DNA from: Candidatus Poribacteria bacterium | GTDB lineage: Bacteria; Poribacteria; WGA-4E; GCA-2687025 | Length of the DNA: 64,000 nt | Assembly: GCA_028818695.1 (NCBI GenBank) | Contig: JAPPNK010000021.1 | Location: forward strand, 81,245 to 145,244 | Direction: 5' to 3' | Shown: positions 17,096 to 26,088 of the stretch, one piece after another | Layout of the letters: each line of letters starts with the position of its first letter | Position numbering within the stretch: position 1 is the stretch's first letter | Position numbers and translations under genes: made by a program | The notes under the pieces: generated by a model | Database searches by the model: none | What the model was told of the DNA's origin: nothing | What the model saw: only the letters and a program-made list of their open reading frames with translations

Positions 17096-17943
17096 GCCCC
17101 GTTCATTTCCCGCGCCGTCAGCCGCGCGAGCGCCTTTTGAACCGCCTCTGTGACGGGCCGCCGCAGCCCCGCGTTCCCGATGCGCCGTCCGTTCAACCGC
17201 GCGAGCGGCATGACCCCGCCCGCCGCGCTGGTCAGGAACGCCTCCTCCGCCCGCTCCAGCTCCCGCGCCTGGATTATTTCTTCACAGGCGCCGACGCCGC
17301 ATTCCCGCGCCGCTTCCAGAACCGCCTTGCGCGTGACGCCGGACAGTATCGGCAGATCGGCGGGCGGCGTCGCAAGCGCGCTGTTTTTAACAATGAACAG
17401 ATTGGCGGTTGAAGCCTCCAAGACGCTGCCGCTTCGGTCTATTAAAACCGCTTCATCGCAGCCGGCGCGGAGGGCGGCCTGCTTCGCCAAAAGCAGAGGC
17501 GCATAGTTGAGCGTCTTATGCCGGGCGCATTCTCCTCTTTCCGCCAAAAAAGAGACGGCGGAAAGCCCCGCTTCCAACTTCTCTTCACAGTACAGCAAGG
17601 GGCGCATATGAACGATGTTGATCAGCTCCCCGTCGGTGCCGAGGGCGGATGTCCATCGGACGGCGGCGTCTTCGTTCAGGCGGTTCGCTTCGGCGGTCGT
17701 CTCGGCGGCGCGTTTCATGGCTTCGGGATCGGCGGACGGGGCGGGCATATTCAGGTATCGAAGGGCGCGCGCCATTCGCTGCGCATGCTCATGAAGCCGG
17801 AAGACGCCTTTTCCGACGCGCCAGCGCGCCGTCTCAAACGCGCCGACGCCGTATAAAAAACCGGGCGAGAGCGCCGGTACGGCGGCGTCGCAGCCGCGCT
17901 GAATCTTCCCGTCCTGCCAGATATACGGATGCGCCTTTAACAT
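17092..17943 (-). CDS. Class IV PLP aminotransferase / aminodeoxychorismate lyase-like
   Basis: A 283-residue fold-type IV PLP enzyme. The PLP lysine is K143 (HKTLNY) and E176 (VLEASTANLF) should contact the pyridine nitrogen; their spacing of 33 is close to that in BCAT. ILSGVTRKAVLE is the phosphate-binding segment. GVGAFETAR near the start is typical. The family includes branched-chain aminotransferases, D-amino acid aminotransferases and PabC. The length of 283 suits a D-AAT/PabC-sized member. The specific substrate is undecided; no other folate genes are nearby. It lies 9 bp after the sulfatase gene and overlaps the next gene. Confidence 0.85.
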   Translation of the reverse strand: MLKAHPYIWQDGKIQRGCDAAVPALSPGFLYGVGAFETARWRVGKGVFRLHEHAQRMARALRYLNMPAPSADPEAMKRAAETTAEANRLNEDAAVRWTSALGTDGELINIVHMRPLLYCEEKLEAGLSAVSFLAERGECARHKTLNYAPLLLAKQAALRAGCDEAVLIDRSGSVLEASTANLFIVKNSALATPPADLPILSGVTRKAVLEAARECGVGACEEIIQARELERAEEAFLTSAAGGVMPLARLNGRRIGNAGLRRPVTEAVQKALARLTAREMNGA

Positions 17944-17952
17944 GATCCGAAG

Positions 17953-19248
17953 CTATCGGAAACGTCTGCCTGGCGGCATTTCAGGCTCCTTTTGCGGGGG
18001 AGGCGGCGTGTGAGACGCATCGGCGAGGCGCGCCATCTCCGCGGCAAGCTGCGGATGTTCGCCTGCAAGGTCGGTGGTTTCGTTCGGGTCGTTTTCGAGG
18101 TCGTACAACTCAAACGGCTCGTCGAGGCTCATCCGCGCGATCTTCCATTTCCCTTGCCGGACAGCCTGTTGAAGCCCTCTTTCGGCGTAGGTCTGCTTTT
18201 GCCAGTTGGCGACCCGCCTGTATTCCCAGTAAAGAAACCCGCGCTCCGTTTGCCGTTCGCTCTCGCCTAAGAACGAAGGCGCGATGGAAACGCCGTCCAT
18301 GTTTGGCGGAAGGGGGGCGCCGGCAATCTCTGCCGCCGTCGGCAGAAAGTCCGGGAAATAGGTCGGAAAGGCGCATACGGAGTTCGGCTCAATGCGCCCC
18401 GGCCAACGCGCCGCGAACGGAACCCGTATCCCGCCTTCGTACAGGTTTCCTTTGGCGCCTTTCATCTCGCGGTTCGGTTTAAAGAAGTCGTTGAACTCGC
18501 GCCCGCCGCCGTTGTCGGAAGCGAACAGCAGGAGCGTGTTTTCGGTCAGGTTCAGCTCGTCCAGCAGGTCCAGAATCTCCCCGGCATGCCGGTCAACCAT
18601 GCTGATCATGGCGGCTCTTCTTCTGGGACCTTCTTCCCATGGACGGTCTCGGTATTGCGCCCAGCCTGGGTCGCTGTCCGGTATCTCAAAGCGGCCATGC
18701 GGCGGCGTGTACGGGAGATAGCAGAAGAAGGGGCGGTCTCGGTTTTGGCGGATGAACCGCTTCGCCTCGTCCTGGATCAGATACTGGGAATAGGCGCCTT
18801 CTTCTAGATCAACTCTTTCGCCGTTGCGCCACAGGTAGCCGGTGAAGTAGGTGTGGGCGTGGACCTGGTGATAGTAGCCGTAGAACAGGTCGAAGCCATG
18901 TTTTTCGGGGACGCCGTCGGTTCCCGCGTCTCCACAGCCCCATTTGCCGAATCCGCCGGTTGCGTAGCCCGCGTCTTTGAGCATTTGGGCGGCGGTGAAA
19001 TCCTCCTTCAGGAGCGGGATGCCGCCTAAGTTGCCCCGCACGGAGGTATGCCCTGTGTGCTGCCCCGTCATGAGCGCGCTTCGGGCGGGCGCGCAGACAG
19101 GCGCGCCGGAGTAGGCGTTCTCAAAACGCATGCCGCTTTGAATGAGCCGGTCAAGGTTGGGCGTTTCGAGCGTCGGATGCCCTAAGCAGGAGAGCTCGTA
19201 GGGGCCGAGGTCGTCTAGGAGCAGGTACACGATGTTGGGCTTGTTCAT
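17953..19248 (-). CDS. Type I sulfatase (formylglycine-dependent)
   Basis: A 431-residue sulfatase. C52 in C-A-P-A-R (CxPxR) is the cysteine converted to formylglycine. D12/D13 in LLLDDLGPYE and the FASDNGGG segment supply calcium ligands. It hydrolyses sulfate esters, likely on glycans. The frame continues 21 codons upstream to 19311, but ATG at 19248 begins the classic KPNIVYLLLDD sequence and is chosen. That start has no signal peptide, so the enzyme may be cytoplasmic, or the longer form may carry targeting information. It heads a tight five-gene operon (19248 down to 14009). Confidence 0.9.
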   Translation of the reverse strand: MNKPNIVYLLLDDLGPYELSCLGHPTLETPNLDRLIQSGMRFENAYSGAPVCAPARSALMTGQHTGHTSVRGNLGGIPLLKEDFTAAQMLKDAGYATGGFGKWGCGDAGTDGVPEKHGFDLFYGYYHQVHAHTYFTGYLWRNGERVDLEEGAYSQYLIQDEAKRFIRQNRDRPFFCYLPYTPPHGRFEIPDSDPGWAQYRDRPWEEGPRRRAAMISMVDRHAGEILDLLDELNLTENTLLLFASDNGGGREFNDFFKPNREMKGAKGNLYEGGIRVPFAARWPGRIEPNSVCAFPTYFPDFLPTAAEIAGAPLPPNMDGVSIAPSFLGESERQTERGFLYWEYRRVANWQKQTYAERGLQQAVRQGKWKIARMSLDEPFELYDLENDPNETTDLAGEHPQLAAEMARLADASHTPPPPQKEPEMPPGRRFR

Positions 19249-19378
19249 GCGCTTCGCCTTTGGAGAATTGCCGTTGCGCGCTATTGTAGGGGGAGGCGGC
19301 GGTTTGCGCAAGGGCGGTCGTCCCAGCCCGTCATTCAGGCGCAGGCGGGACGGGAATCCTTAAAGCGTTCTTTTCCGT

Positions 19379-20989
19379 TTACTCTTCCCGCCCTCCAAGC
19401 AATTCGGCGATCTCGTCCGGGATGGAAATGCCCGATTCTTCTTCAAACTGCTTCACGCTTCCGTATTCATGCCTGAACTGGGCGGCCATTTCAACCCGCC
19501 TGCTCTCGTCTGCTTCCAGGTCCGATTTAGCCTCTTCCCATTTCTGAACCTGTATATGCATCAAAGCGCGCATATAGTAAGGCTCCACTTGATCGGGATC
19601 GCTCTCGATCGCCTTTGTCCAGTCTGGCTCCGCCTTCTCGAATTTGCCCATGTGGGTGTATGCGGAAGCGCGAACGAGATAAGCTTCAACAAAGCCTGGC
19701 TGTATTTCAAGCGCCCTACTGCAGTCCGGAACTGCCTTTTCAAACTCGCCCATGTTGAGATATAAAATGGCGCGGTTGACATGGGCTTTGGGATGATCAG
19801 CCTGCAGCTCAAGCGCCTTGCCGATGTCCGCAGCCGCTTTTTCGTATTCGTCCATGGTCTTGTATGCGCCGGCGCGGTTGATATAAGCGTCGACAAAGTC
19901 CGGTTGAATCTGGATCGCCTTTTCGCTGTCTTCAAGCGCCTGTTCTGCCTTGCCCATGCCGAGATAGGCGCCGGCGCGGTTGCTGTACGCCGCGGCGTAG
20001 GGGCTGCCGCGCAAAAAACGGGGCGACACATCAGGCTCCATTTCAATCGCCTTGCTCAATTCCTCAACCGCCTTCTTGTATTCGCCCTCTAGCAGATATT
20101 CTGTCCCGCGCCGAAGATAGTCGCCCGCTTTTTCAACCGCTTCCCTGTCTCTGCCGAGCATTTCAGCGAGGTCGGCCGGCAACGGAACGCCCATTTCCCG
20201 CTCAAAATCCTCGACGCTTCCGAAATTGCGGCGAAAATTGCCGACCGTGTTAAAGCCCAAGCTTTCGGCTCTCGCCAGGTCTGATCTGGCGTCTTCCCAC
20301 TGCTGTAGGCGCAGGTGAACGTGAGCGCGGTTGTTCCATGCCATTGCGTTGCTCGGCGCGATCTCAACCGCCCTGCTATAGTCTGCGGCAGCGCTCTCCA
20401 GATCGTCTTTTTGATCATATAGACGGCCTCGGTTGATCAGCGCGTTGACGAATTCAGGCCTGAACTCCGCCGCCTTGCCAAAATCGGCGATCGCTTCGTC
20501 GATAGCGCCTTTCTTTCTGTACATTGAGCCTCGGTTGTAATAGGCGACGACGTCGTCCGGTCTCAACTCAATGGCCTTCGTGTGGTCTCTTTCCGCTTGA
20601 TCCATCTTGCCAATATAGAAGTAGGCGACGCCGCGGACAATGTAGGCATCGGGCGATTCAGGGTAAAGCTTGATCGTCTTGTTGAAGTCCGCGATCGCTT
20701 TCCGATACTTCCCGATGTCGATATACGCGCGGCCGCGGGAGTAAAGCGCCTGGAAAGGGTCGGAAGCGAACTTGACCGCCTTGGTGAAATCGGCGACCGC
20801 CTTCCGATGATCCCCCTTGTCAGAATAAGCGAATGCCCGATTCAGATACGCCGAATTATTTTTTCGCTCCAGCTGAATCGCTTTGGTGAAATCCGCAATG
20901 GCGCTTTCCAGTTTTCCTTCGCGTTTCAAATTGTTGCCGCGGCGGATATACTCCTCCGCAGAGTTCAGCGCGCCGCTTGCGTTGTTCAT
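19379..20989 (-). CDS. Multi-TPR protein with duplicated halves
   Basis: A 536-residue protein made almost wholly of about 13 TPR motifs of 34 residues (for example AIADFTKAIQL, AYYNRGSMYRKKG). It divides into two halves. Each half ends in the same short tail after the last TPR: VEDFEREMGVPLPADLAEMLG near residue 270, and VKQFEEESGISIPDEIAELLG at the C-terminus. This points to an ancient duplication of a whole TPR array plus tail. There is no signal peptide, so it is probably a cytoplasmic scaffold. It is divergent from the GT-C gene, with 132 bp between. Confidence 0.8.
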   Translation of the reverse strand: MNNASGALNSAEEYIRRGNNLKREGKLESAIADFTKAIQLERKNNSAYLNRAFAYSDKGDHRKAVADFTKAVKFASDPFQALYSRGRAYIDIGKYRKAIADFNKTIKLYPESPDAYIVRGVAYFYIGKMDQAERDHTKAIELRPDDVVAYYNRGSMYRKKGAIDEAIADFGKAAEFRPEFVNALINRGRLYDQKDDLESAAADYSRAVEIAPSNAMAWNNRAHVHLRLQQWEDARSDLARAESLGFNTVGNFRRNFGSVEDFEREMGVPLPADLAEMLGRDREAVEKAGDYLRRGTEYLLEGEYKKAVEELSKAIEMEPDVSPRFLRGSPYAAAYSNRAGAYLGMGKAEQALEDSEKAIQIQPDFVDAYINRAGAYKTMDEYEKAAADIGKALELQADHPKAHVNRAILYLNMGEFEKAVPDCSRALEIQPGFVEAYLVRASAYTHMGKFEKAEPDWTKAIESDPDQVEPYYMRALMHIQVQKWEEAKSDLEADESRRVEMAAQFRHEYGSVKQFEEESGISIPDEIAELLGGREE

Positions 20990-21121
20990 GGCACCTTCCC
21001 TTTCGCAATGTTAAGATCGCGTATTTCGTTGTCGAAGTCAAGCGCACGGATGGAAGGCGCCGCCTATAAGCGCTTACGCTGCGCGCCGCAATGTGCGACA
21101 CTAAGGCAAGAGGGGTCAAAC

Positions 21122-22549
21122 ATGAAATCATGGCTTCGGCGGTACGGCGCTTGGTTGTGCGCGGCGGTTTACGCGGTCGGCGTCGCCGCGGTTGCGATTC
21201 GGCATGAGCCATGGGCGGACGAAGCGCAGGCGTGGCTCATCGCGCGCGATTCCAACCCTGTCGAAATGGCGGTCGACGTCCTGCGGTATGAGGGGCATCC
21301 GATCCTCTGGTATCTTGTGTTGACGCCGTTTGCGAAGACGCTCCCATACGGCGCGATGACCGTCGTTGCCGTCCTATTCGGCATCGCGGGCGCGCTGCTC
21401 TGGACGCTGCGGTCGCCGGTTCCGTTGGCGGTTCGCTTGGCGGTTCCGTTCACCTACTTTCTCTTTTATCAGTATGCGGTCGTCGCGCGCAGCTATGTTC
21501 TGCTGCCGCTGCTGATGTTCTGGCTCGCGCATGAGTATCCGCGCCGGCATGAGCGTCCGCGGCGGTTCGTCTTGATCTGCATCCTCTTGACCTTCACGAG
21601 CGTTTTCCCGGCGGTCGGCGCGGGATGCGTCATGCTCGCCTTCTTTGTAGAAGCGCTGCTCCGCCGCGCCGAGCTCTCGACGCAGGAGAAGCGGTCGTAC
21701 TGGCTCTGTTTCGGGGCGTATGTTGCCGCCGGCTTCTTCTTGATCTACCAGCTGTGGCAACCCGAAAACTCCACCTTCTACCGCTGGAATCTCAACTGGA
21801 AGGGCGCGTTCAACATGGCGAAATACGCGCTGAACGCCTCCATGACGGAGCGGTGGCTGTTGACGCTGCCAATCGTCGCTGTCTCGCTTGTCTGGTTTTA
21901 TTTTCGGCGGACGCTGTTCATCTACATCGCGCCGACGCTCTGCATTCTGACGCTGTTCGGGATCAAATATTTCAACGGGTGGCATGAGGGCGTCCTTGTT
22001 CTCTGGTGGCTTTTTGCGGTCTGGGTCAGTTTTGACAAGTCGATTGAGCCGCGCAAATGGGAGCCGAATTGGATGCGCTGGGCGACAGCGGCTGCATGCC
22101 TGACATTCTGCGCCGTTCAGATCTTCTGGACGGTTCAGGTCTCCCGCGGCGACTGGTCAGGCGAGTACTCCCCTGGGAAACGGCTTTCCGCCGCCGTCAA
22201 AGAACGCGGCTTGGAAAACGGCAACGTGATCGGCTTGAACTTCTGGTCGACAACCTTCCAGCCCTACTTCCAAAACAACCTGTTCTCAAACCACAACGGC
22301 GGAAACCCGCCCGCCTACTGGAGATGGGAAAAACCTCCGAATAAACACGGATGGGGCGACTCGGTCGCGCGCGACAAGGACATTGAGAAGCTTCTAGAAG
22401 GAAAACCGGACGCCATCGTCGTCTCCCGCCCCGGCAGGGAGTTTGACGGATATGAGCGGCTCGATTTTGAAGGCAACATGTACTGGAAAAACCGCATTAA
22501 GGAAGACAACCGCGCGGCTCTCTACATCCGCAAGGACTGGGAACCGTAA
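21122..22549 (+). CDS. GT-C-like polytopic membrane protein (glycosyltransferase family 39-type)
   Basis: A 475-residue protein with roughly nine or ten transmembrane helices and a soluble C-terminal domain of about 120 residues. The first loop has EPWADEAQAWLIARD, the acidic motif position of GT-C glycosyltransferases that use lipid-phosphate sugars (PMT/ArnT-like). It may glycosylate envelope components, possibly including the giant secreted proteins, but this is inference. The frame is open 180 codons further upstream over the divergent TPR gene. ATG at 21122, with AGAGGGG upstream and a membrane-insertion N-terminus, is the start. It lies 21 bp before uvrB. Confidence 0.75.
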   Translation: MKSWLRRYGAWLCAAVYAVGVAAVAIRHEPWADEAQAWLIARDSNPVEMAVDVLRYEGHPILWYLVLTPFAKTLPYGAMTVVAVLFGIAGALLWTLRSPVPLAVRLAVPFTYFLFYQYAVVARSYVLLPLLMFWLAHEYPRRHERPRRFVLICILLTFTSVFPAVGAGCVMLAFFVEALLRRAELSTQEKRSYWLCFGAYVAAGFFLIYQLWQPENSTFYRWNLNWKGAFNMAKYALNASMTERWLLTLPIVAVSLVWFYFRRTLFIYIAPTLCILTLFGIKYFNGWHEGVLVLWWLFAVWVSFDKSIEPRKWEPNWMRWATAAACLTFCAVQIFWTVQVSRGDWSGEYSPGKRLSAAVKERGLENGNVIGLNFWSTTFQPYFQNNLFSNHNGGNPPAYWRWEKPPNKHGWGDSVARDKDIEKLLEGKPDAIVVSRPGREFDGYERLDFEGNMYWKNRIKEDNRAALYIRKDWEP

Positions 22550-22570
22550 GACATATGGAGAGCGTCGCTC

Positions 22571-24562
22571 ATGGAAAAGTTTAAAGTTGTAGCGGACTAT
22601 GAACCCGCAGGCGATCAGCCTGAAGCGATTGAAAAGCTGGCGTCCGGACTTGAATCGGGCATGGAGAAGCAGACGCTCTTGGGCGTCACCGGCAGCGGCA
22701 AAACCTTCACGATGGCGAAGGTGGTTGAGGCGGTTCAGCGCCCGACGCTCGTTGTCTCACACAATAAAACGCTGGCGGCGCAGCTGTTCTCCGAGTTCAA
22801 GGAGTACTTCCCAAACAACGCCGTCCGATACTTTGTCAGCTTTTACGACTACTATCAGCCCGAAGCGTATATCCCGTCGACCGACACCTATATCGAAAAA
22901 GACCTGCTGCGGAACGAGCAGATTGAGCGTTATCGGATGATGGCGACGGAGTCGCTGTTGACGCGGCGGGATGTTCTCATCGTCGCGAGCGTGTCGTGCA
23001 TCTACGGCTTGGGTTCGCCTGAAGAGTATGAGAAGCAGAAGGTGGAGCTCTCCGTCGGGCAGGAGATTCATCGGAACAACATCATTCGCCGTCTTATTGA
23101 TGTGCGGTATAAGCGGAACGACGCCGGCTTTGAAGAGGGATGCGTCCGCGCGCGGGGGGATGTGCTGGACATCTGGCCGCCGTATAGAGAGTCCGCTTTT
23201 CGAGTGGAGCTGTTTGGAGACGAAATCGACAGAATACGCGAGATCAACCCGTTGACGGGGGAGGTTGTGGACGAGCTGGATAAGATTGGCGTGTTTCCGG
23301 CGTACCATTATATGGCGGCGCCGGAGATGCAGGAGACCGCCCTCGTCGCCATCGAGCATGAGCTTCAGGAGCGCATCCCTTGGTTCATAGAGCGCGGCAA
23401 GCTGCTGGAGGCGCAGCGAATTGAACAGCGGACGCGGTTCGATCTGGAGATGATACGCGAAGTCGGAAGCTGTCAAGGCATCGAAAACTATTCGCGCCAT
23501 TTTGAGGGGCGCGAGCCTGGGCAGCCGCCCTCCTGCCTGATCGATTACTTCCCGGACGATTACCTCGTCTTCGTTGACGAGTCGCATGTGACGCTTCCGC
23601 AGATACGCGGGATGTACCACGGCGACCGAGCGCGGAAACAGACGCTTGTCGACTACGGCTTCCGCCTCCCGTCCGCTTTAGACAACCGCCCCCTGCGCTC
23701 CGAGGAGTTTAACAAAAAACTGAACCAGACGGTGTATGTGTCCGCGACGCCGGGCGACTATGAGCGGGACAGCAGCGCTCAGGTGGTGGAGCAGGTGATT
23801 CGCCCGACAGGGCTTGTCGATCCGCCTGTCCATGTGCATCCGACGGAGGGGCAGGTTGACCATCTCATCGGAGAGTGTCGAAAACGGGCGGCGGCGGAGC
23901 AGCGCGTTCTGGTGACAACGCTGACGAAGCGCATGTCGGAGGATTTAACCGACTATTTTGTTGAGCTTGGGCTGAAGGCGCGGTATCTGCATTCGGAGAT
24001 CGACACCTTGGAGCGGACGGAGATCTTGCGCGACCTGCGCGAAGGCAGATTCGATATACTTGTCGGCATCAACCTGCTGCGCGAGGGGCTTGATCTGCCT
24101 GAAGTCGCGCTCGTCGCCATTTTGGACGCCGACCAGGAGGGCTTTTTGCGCTCCAGCACATCGTTAATACAGACCGCCGGACGCGCCGCCCGAAACGCCG
24201 AAAGCGAGGTGATCCTGTACGCCGACCGTGTCACGAATTCGATGGAGGCCGCCATCGAAGAGACAGGCAGGCGGCGAAATCGCCAGCTGGAATTCAACGA
24301 AAAGCATGGGATTGTTCCGAAGACGGTCATAAAGGACATCCGCGGCTCGCTGCGTTTTGAAGAGGACGACCCCGCGCCGGACGAATCGCAAGCGGCCGCC
24401 GACATGGTCGCCGAGGCGGCTGAAGAATACGGCGGCGATGTCCGCTCGCTCATCGAACGGCTGCAAGAAGAGATGCAGAAAGCGGCCGCCGCGCTGGAGT
24501 TTGAAAAGGCGGCCGCTCTGCGCGATCAGATCGACGGGTTGCGCGGCGATTTTGCCGAATAA
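22571..24562 (+). CDS. uvrB: UvrABC system protein B
   Basis: A 663-residue excinuclease subunit B, near the usual family length. Walker A is GVTGSGKT, the damage-probing beta-hairpin is [22 protein letters not shown] is motif II, and [10 protein letters not shown] plus QTAGRAARN are motifs V and VI. The C-terminal UVR domain ([13 protein letters not shown]) binds UvrC. It loads onto DNA with UvrA, verifies lesions and recruits UvrC for dual incision. It sits between a membrane protein gene and a two-component system, 21 and 11 bp away, so it is probably co-transcribed with both. Confidence 0.98.
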   Translation: MEKFKVVADYEPAGDQPEAIEKLASGLESGMEKQTLLGVTGSGKTFTMAKVVEAVQRPTLVVSHNKTLAAQLFSEFKEYFPNNAVRYFVSFYDYYQPEAYIPSTDTYIEKDLLRNEQIERYRMMATESLLTRRDVLIVASVSCIYGLGSPEEYEKQKVELSVGQEIHRNNIIRRLIDVRYKRNDAGFEEGCVRARGDVLDIWPPYRESAFRVELFGDEIDRIREINPLTGEVVDELDKIGVFPAYHYMAAPEMQETALVAIEHELQERIPWFIERGKLLEAQRIEQRTRFDLEMIREVGSCQGIENYSRHFEGREPGQPPSCLIDYFPDDYLVFVDESHVTLPQIRGMYHGDRARKQTLVDYGFRLPSALDNRPLRSEEFNKKLNQTVYVSATPGDYERDSSAQVVEQVIRPTGLVDPPVHVHPTEGQVDHLIGECRKRAAAEQRVLVTTLTKRMSEDLTDYFVELGLKARYLHSEIDTLERTEILRDLREGRFDILVGINLLREGLDLPEVALVAILDADQEGFLRSSTSLIQTAGRAARNAESEVILYADRVTNSMEAAIEETGRRRNRQLEFNEKHGIVPKTVIKDIRGSLRFEEDDPAPDESQAAADMVAEAAEEYGGDVRSLIERLQEEMQKAAAALEFEKAAALRDQIDGLRGDFAE

Positions 24563-24573
24563 AGAGCGGCGGT

Positions 24574-26088
24574 ATGGGCTTGTTTGCAAAGCTTCGGCGA
24601 TCATCCGCGGCAGGTTTGCTTCGCCTCTACGGGTTTGCGGGGGCGGTCGTTCTGTTTGCCGGCTTCGTTTTGTACGCCAACTGGATCTTGGGACGGCTGG
24701 AAGACCGAAGCCGCGCGTTTGTGGAGCCGTTGGCGCGTCTCTACTCCTATCTGCCTGTCATTGACGACAAGGAGACGAGCGACCGCGTCGCGCAGGCGAT
24801 ACGCGGCGTCTCGTCGGGCAGCGGGCTGCGTTTTATCATTGTCGATTCGCAGGGAGAGGCGGCGCTGGCGCGCGGCATTGACGAGGAGCTGCAGCGTCAG
24901 CTGGACGCGGGCAAGCCGTTGAACGACCGTCAACAGGAGCGGCTTGAAAACGCGATGGAGCAAATGCGCCGGCGCTCTAAAAACCGCGTATCCATTGAAT
25001 ATCCGCCCGACTATCAGCAGCGGCGCATCATCGGGCGGCTTTACTACGGCGATGTGGATGTCGACCTGCTGTCGGACATACCGCTTGCCGTCGCGGATGT
25101 GGACGGAAACCCTGTCGGATGGCGTATCTACGGCGAATGGGAGACGCCGGCGACGAACCCTGAGGGGCTGCCAAAGGCGCGGGCGTTTATGCGCGGGGCG
25201 AAGCGTTTCAACCGCGTGGACGATCTCCAGATCAATCCGCGCTTGGAGCAGGGCGTTTTTTATTATGAGCTGCCGCCGCTGCGCGCGCTGGAGTGGATGC
25301 CGTATATCCAGACATTTTTGGCGCTTCTGTTTGCGCTGGGAGCCGTTCCGTTGTATCGGCGCGTCCGTTTGCAGGAGCAAGCGGCGGTCTGGGCGGGGCT
25401 GGCGAAAGAGGGCGCGCATCAGCTCGGCTCGCCGATTTCGTCGCTGATGGGATGGATCGATCTCGCGGACGAGGGCGGCGCGGAGGACTCCAATCTGGAT
25501 ATCCATGCGGAGATGCGGCGCGATGTGGAGCGGCTGCGTCAGGTGGCGGCGCGTTTTTCGGAGATCGGAAATGAGCCTCGGCTTCGGCCGGTGGACGCGA
25601 TCGAGGCGGCGCGTTCGTCTGCGTCCTATTTCCGCGAACGGCTGCCGCAGCTCGGCGGCGAGATCGATATTTTAGAGCGGTATGAATCGGTTCCGCAGGT
25701 GCGGGCGAATGAGACGCTTTTGCGCTGGGTAATCGATAATTTGGTGCGGAACGCAGCGGACGCTGTCGTAAATCGACCTGATCAAACGCAAAAAGGAGAG
25801 ATAGAAGTGTCTGCGGCCTATGAGTTTCGATCTAAATGTGTTATCATCATGGTAACGGACAACGGCGACGGCGTCGCTCGTTCCGACCGGCGGCGCATCT
25901 TTGAGCCGGGATTCACGACAAAAGCGGGCGGATGGGGCATCGGCCTCGCGCTCGCAAGGCGCATCGTTGAAGGTCCGTTTGAGGGAAGCATCGCCCTTGT
26001 GAAGACGGGATCGAGCGGCTCAACGTTTCGAGTGGAGCTGCCGGCAGTAGAAAACGCAGGCGGAGATTCAACATCAACAACGCCGTGA
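24574..26088 (+). CDS. Membrane sensor histidine kinase (PorY-like partner of the PglZ response regulator)
   Basis: A 504-residue kinase with TM1 at about 15-38, an extracytoplasmic sensor of about 200 residues, and TM2 at about 243-262. The H-box is AHQLGSPISS with H282, followed by the N-box (DNLVRNAADAV), G1 (VTDNGDGV), F-box (FEPGFTTK) and G2 (GWGIGLALARR). The H-box has HQLGSP in place of HELRTP. No HAMP domain is obvious between TM2 and the H-box. Its stop overlaps the GTG start of the PorX-like gene by 4 bp, so this is almost certainly the cognate kinase. By analogy with PorY, it may signal secretion-system status. Confidence 0.92.
   Translation: MGLFAKLRRSSAAGLLRLYGFAGAVVLFAGFVLYANWILGRLEDRSRAFVEPLARLYSYLPVIDDKETSDRVAQAIRGVSSGSGLRFIIVDSQGEAALARGIDEELQRQLDAGKPLNDRQQERLENAMEQMRRRSKNRVSIEYPPDYQQRRIIGRLYYGDVDVDLLSDIPLAVADVDGNPVGWRIYGEWETPATNPEGLPKARAFMRGAKRFNRVDDLQINPRLEQGVFYYELPPLRALEWMPYIQTFLALLFALGAVPLYRRVRLQEQAAVWAGLAKEGAHQLGSPISSLMGWIDLADEGGAEDSNLDIHAEMRRDVERLRQVAARFSEIGNEPRLRPVDAIEAARSSASYFRERLPQLGGEIDILERYESVPQVRANETLLRWVIDNLVRNAADAVVNRPDQTQKGEIEVSAAYEFRSKCVIIMVTDNGDGVARSDRRRIFEPGFTTKAGGWGIGLALARRIVEGPFEGSIALVKTGSSGSTFRVELPAVENAGGDSTSTTP

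Noticed and set aside
20582-21121. N-terminal extension of the GT-C-like membrane protein
   Set aside because: It lies opposite the TPR gene, and a good ribosome site and hydrophobic N-terminus begin at 21122.
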